Positions 60,983 to 64,000 of a DNA stretch of 64,000 nt are shown in pieces. The stretch lies in the NCBI RefSeq assembly GCF_009176725.1, contig NZ_AP020337.1, positions 3,727,501-3,791,500 on the forward strand, written 5' to 3'. The notes under the pieces are model-generated. The model saw only the letters and a program-made list of their open reading frames with translations. It was not told the DNA's origin and made no database searches. The translations under genes were made by a program, and so were the position numbers. Every line of letters starts with the position of its first letter. Position 1 is the stretch's first letter. The DNA comes from Pseudomonas sp. KUIN-1. Its GTDB lineage: Bacteria; Pseudomonadota; Gammaproteobacteria; Pseudomonadales; Pseudomonadaceae.

Positions 60983-62920
60983 TCAGTACTGGCGAGCCTT
61001 GGCCAGCTCGCGGTTGAGCTTCTCGTACACCTGAGCGGTGGTGCCGGTGGTCGACACTTCGGCAACCCCGACACGCCACCACGACAGGTATTTGTGGATC
61101 ATGGTCTTGGGCAGGACCTTGATGTCGATCAGCGTCGACACCGTCTGACGTTGCGCATCGGCCAGTGCGTTGCGCAGTTGGTCGGCCGTACTCACCTTGT
61201 AGGTCTTGCAGCCATAGGCGGCAGCACTCATGGCGAAATCCACCGGCACGAAGTCACCGTCGAGCCTGCCTGTGTCCGGATTGCGGAAACGGAACTCGGT
61301 GCCGAAGCTGTTCATGCCGTGCTCCATCTGCAGATTGTTGATGCAGCCGAAAGTCATGTTGTCCAGCAACACCACGTTGATCTTGCGCCGCTCCTGGATG
61401 GAGGTCGCCAGCTCGGAATGAAGCATCATGTAAGAGCCGTCACCCACCAGTGCAAACACTTCCCGATGCGGCGCCGCAAGCTTCACGCCCAGTGCGGCGT
61501 TGACCTCATAACCCATGCACGAATAACCGTATTCGACGTGATAGGTATCTACTCCGGTACTGCGCCAGGCGCGCTGCAGATCACCCGGCAAGCTGCCCGC
61601 TGCTGCAACGATCACAGCATCGGCAGGCAGGCTCTGGTTGAGGATGCCCAACACACCACTCTGAGTCAGGCACGAACCGGTCAGCTCGATGAACTCGCGC
61701 AGCACCGCAGGGTCCAGGTGATCGTTGATTTCCGGGACAAAATCCTCGTTCTGGTACTCGACCGCGTACAGGCGATCCACCTCGGCATGCAGCTCGGCAC
61801 GTGCCGATTGCGGTGCATCGCCCCAGGCCGCACGATAACCTCTGGCTTGCAGGCTTTCGGTCAGCGCCTGCAATGCCGTCTGCGCATCAGCCAGCACCTG
61901 CACACCGTCCAGTTTCTGCACATCGAAGGCACCGACATTGAGGTTGAGAAACTGCACATCCGGGTTCTGGAACAGCCATTTCGACGCGGTGGTGAAATCG
62001 CTGTAACGGGTGCCGACGCCGATGATCAGGTCAGCCTCTTTGGCCAGCCGATTGGCTGCCAGCGTGCCGGTTTCGCCGATGCCGCCCATGTTCAACGGGT
62101 GCGCCGAAACGATGGCACTCTTGCCGGCCTGGGTTTCGGCGAACGGGATATCGAAGCGCTCGGCAAAGGCTTGCAAGGCATCCGCCGCACCGGAGTAACG
62201 CACCCCGCCGCCGCAGATCAGCAACGGCTTGCGCTTGCCGACAAGTAGTTGCAACGCGTCGTCAAGCATGGCCTTGCTTGGCGGACGCCGGTCGATACGG
62301 TGCACGCGTTTTTGCAGAAAGCTGTCCGGGTAGTCGTAGGCTTCAGCCTGCACATCCTGAGGCAGCGCCAGGGTAACGGCACCCGTATCGGCCGGGTCGG
62401 TCAGTACACGCATGGCATTGAGCGCAGCGCTCATCAACTGCTCGGGACGGTTGATACGGTCCCAGTATTTGCTCACCGCCTTGAACGCGTCGTTGGTGCT
62501 GATGCTCAGGTCGTGAAACTGCTCGATCTGCTGCAGCACCGGATCGGGCTGGCGGCTGGCGTAGACATCGCCCGGCAACAGCAGCAACGGAATGCGGTTG
62601 GCCGAGGCCGTTGCCGCAGCGGTGACCATGTTCGCCGCGCCAGGGCCGACCGATGAACTGCACGCGTAGATCTTGCGACGCAGGTGCTGCTTGGCAAAAC
62701 CGATGGCGGCGTGGCACATGCCCTGCTCGTTACGGCCCTGATGGACCACCAGGTCGCCGCTGTCCTGCTCCAGCGCCTGCCCAAGCCCCAGCACGTTGCC
62801 ATGCCCGAAAATGGTGAAGATGCCAGCGACGAATTTGCTCTGTACGCCATCGACTTCGACGTACTGGTTATCGAGAAACTTCACCAGGGCCTGGGCCATG
62901 GTCAGTCGGGTTGTACTCAT
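60983..62920 (-). CDS. iolD: 3D-(3,5/4)-trihydroxycyclohexane-1,2-dione hydrolase (ThDP-dependent)
   Basis: This 645-residue enzyme opens the ring of diketo-inositol to 5-deoxy-glucuronate. It has the three domains of the acetolactate synthase family. The ThDP-activating Glu is in [20 protein letters not shown], and the C-terminal ThDP site is [20 protein letters not shown] ... NVVLLDN. Length and motifs fit IolD and exclude acetolactate synthase, which is shorter. AAGG precedes the ATG. The substrate comes from inosose dehydratase (IolE), which is not in this window. Confidence 0.94.
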   Translation of the reverse strand: MSTTRLTMAQALVKFLDNQYVEVDGVQSKFVAGIFTIFGHGNVLGLGQALEQDSGDLVVHQGRNEQGMCHAAIGFAKQHLRRKIYACSSSVGPGAANMVTAAATASANRIPLLLLPGDVYASRQPDPVLQQIEQFHDLSISTNDAFKAVSKYWDRINRPEQLMSAALNAMRVLTDPADTGAVTLALPQDVQAEAYDYPDSFLQKRVHRIDRRPPSKAMLDDALQLLVGKRKPLLICGGGVRYSGAADALQAFAERFDIPFAETQAGKSAIVSAHPLNMGGIGETGTLAANRLAKEADLIIGVGTRYSDFTTASKWLFQNPDVQFLNLNVGAFDVQKLDGVQVLADAQTALQALTESLQARGYRAAWGDAPQSARAELHAEVDRLYAVEYQNEDFVPEINDHLDPAVLREFIELTGSCLTQSGVLGILNQSLPADAVIVAAAGSLPGDLQRAWRSTGVDTYHVEYGYSCMGYEVNAALGVKLAAPHREVFALVGDGSYMMLHSELATSIQERRKINVVLLDNMTFGCINNLQMEHGMNSFGTEFRFRNPDTGRLDGDFVPVDFAMSAAAYGCKTYKVSTADQLRNALADAQRQTVSTLIDIKVLPKTMIHKYLSWWRVGVAEVSTTGTTAQVYEKLNRELAKARQY

Positions 62921-62978
62921 GTTCGCACCTTGTTCTTGTTTGAAGTGGCCAGGGTTTGAGGTGGCCTGAAGGCTGAAG

Positions 62979-63809
62979 TCAGTGCCGCTGCGAAACGGCT
63001 CGTGACAAATGCGTCATGCTTGCCGCTATTGCCTGAGGAATGTCATCCAGCGCGTGAACGCTTTCGGCAAACGGTTCGAACGACAGATACCCCTGATAGC
63101 CACTGTCCAGCAAGCGCTCGATCTGTGACGCATTGCCCAGAATGTCGCCTTCGCCGACCAGCACGCGATGGCCATCGCGAATGCTGTTGAGCGGTGTCTG
63201 CGCATCCTCGACACCGGAGATATGTACCAGCCCGGTCAGCTCCGGGAACAGCTCGACCTCGCCGGCCAGATGGTGATGAAAGGTGTCGTGAACCAGCCGG
63301 TAAACATCCAGCCCGCCCACAGCTTTGATCGCATCCACCGCTTGACGCTTGAGTCTCAGCGAGCACTCCTCAAAGCCGAGCGGTTCGACGAAGCCGAGAA
63401 TTCCGTGCTCGCGAAGAATCGGGGCCAAGGCAGTCAATGCGGTGCGTAACTCCGCAGCGCGCTGCGCGCTGTTGCGCGGGTCGGCACGGTCATTGAGCGG
63501 GCACAGCACCAGACCGCGGGCACCGCAGTCGCGGGCGTACTGCGCCAGCTTCGTCGCCTGGGCAGCGCGCTCTTCATTCCAGACATCGAACGGGTACAGC
63601 GCGTTGATGGACAGCACCTGTACCCCCCTGGCAGCACAAAGATCACGGACGACCTCGGGGGCAGTGCCGTCTTCGATCTCAATGCCCTTGAGGTCGTTGC
63701 GAATCTCGATGGCATCGGCCCCCAGCTTCACCGCCAGGTCGACGAAACTTTCCAGAGACAGGCGCGGCGCAACCATTCTATTAAGGGCGAAACGCAGAGG
63801 GTGGTTCAT
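62979..63809 (-). CDS. iolI: Inosose isomerase-like TIM-barrel protein
   Basis: This 276-residue protein has [71 protein letters not shown] and [14 protein letters not shown], with the metal-binding Glu, Asp and His residues of IolI. IolI interconverts inosose isomers, allowing use of D-chiro-inositol. IolE (inosose dehydratase) is a relative, but the INALYPF segment and the [10 protein letters not shown] segment fit IolI better. ATG 63809 is chosen over an in-frame start at 63830. It is flanked by iolA and iolD. Confidence 0.82.
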   Translation of the reverse strand: MNHPLRFALNRMVAPRLSLESFVDLAVKLGADAIEIRNDLKGIEIEDGTAPEVVRDLCAARGVQVLSINALYPFDVWNEERAAQATKLAQYARDCGARGLVLCPLNDRADPRNSAQRAAELRTALTALAPILREHGILGFVEPLGFEECSLRLKRQAVDAIKAVGGLDVYRLVHDTFHHHLAGEVELFPELTGLVHISGVEDAQTPLNSIRDGHRVLVGEGDILGNASQIERLLDSGYQGYLSFEPFAESVHALDDIPQAIAASMTHLSRAVSQRH

Positions 63810-63844
63810 TGTTTTTGTTCTCCGCAACATTCCATTGATGAATA

Positions 63845-64000
63845 TTATTTGGCAGTCGGCATACTGAACTCGGGGCCTTTGGCGATGCTGTCCGGCCAGC
63901 GCTGCATGACGCTTTTGTAGCGGCTGTAAAAACGCAGGCCTTCTTCGCCGTAGGCGTGATGATCACCGAACAGCGAACGCTTCCAGCCACCAAACGAATG
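63845..64000 (-). CDS. iolA: Methylmalonate-semialdehyde dehydrogenase, C-terminal fragment (gene continues beyond the window)
   Basis: The last 51 codons are present, reading [36 protein letters not shown] and ending PTAK. This is the standard C-terminus of CoA-acylating methylmalonate/malonate-semialdehyde dehydrogenase (IolA/MmsA), which performs the last step of inositol breakdown to acetyl-CoA. The stop is 35 bp before the iolI ATG, so they are cotranscribed. The catalytic cysteine is outside the window. Confidence 0.88.
   Translation of the reverse strand, partial: HSFGGWKRSLFGDHHAYGEEGLRFYSRYKSVMQRWPDSIAKGPEFSMPTAK

Overview
The window looks like a chromosomal segment of a fluorescent pseudomonad, most likely of the Pseudomonas syringae group. 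This is inferred from the GC-rich coding style, the palindromic intergenic repeats, the fused MrpAB antiporter subunit, the LigD/Ku pair, the MsuD/SfnR sulfur genes and the inositol operon. No species-defining marker such as rRNA is present, and no tRNA was recognised.

Layout. Positions 1-2664 hold a truncated aminopeptidase P and a cysteine desulfurase, both on the minus strand. Positions 2665-17586 hold a large plus-strand Wzx/Wzc/Wza exopolysaccharide operon: aminotransferase, flippase, five glycosyltransferases, tyrosine phosphatase, BY-kinase, an RfaH/NusG-type antiterminator, a priming phosphoglycosyltransferase, the outer-membrane exporter, and a clear terminator. Its long AT-rich leader carries two copies of the ops element, the second inside a JUMPStart-like block. 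That matches an operon that encodes its own RfaH paralogue. Two regulatory genes of the operon, the phosphatase and the RfaH-like gene, are each broken by one single-base indel in a homopolymer. No Wzy polymerase is visible.

Positions 17587-27100 hold an FMN reductase behind a sigma-54 promoter, a LysE exporter, a small lipoprotein, a LysR-controlled CoA-transferase/AtoE locus, a glutamine-amidotransferase-like pair, a 2-hydroxyacid dehydrogenase and a secreted glycerophosphodiesterase. Positions 27101-37180 hold a Fur-controlled TonB receptor, PssA, the ku-ligD end-joining operon and msuD-sfnR, which use organic sulfur. Positions 37190-38975 are an array of palindromic repeats interrupted by a complete IS3-family (IS150-type) element with perfect ends, a 3-bp target duplication and a canonical frameshift site.

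Positions 38997-49505 hold an FAD protein, an XRE-cupin regulator beside a DMT exporter, the mrpA-G Na+/H+ antiporter operon behind a sigma-54-like promoter, and two small conserved proteins. Positions 49525-53481 hold a DUF2235/Tle1-like hydrolase, a chemoreceptor with a C-terminal sensor-like domain and a DksA paralogue lacking two zinc cysteines. From 53784 to the right edge lies the myo-inositol module: a ribose/inositol-type ABC transporter, a Gfo/Idh dehydrogenase, IolH, IolG, IolD, IolI and the 3' end of IolA. A perfect palindrome containing GGAA-N6-TTCC, the known IolR operator motif, lies in the transporter promoter region.

The most interesting points are the self-encoded RfaH/ops circuit with its A9-tract frameshift, the sigma-54 promoter with a palindromic candidate enhancer upstream of the FMN reductase that suggests control by SfnR, the sigma-54-like site before mrp, and the IS element sitting inside a repeat unit.
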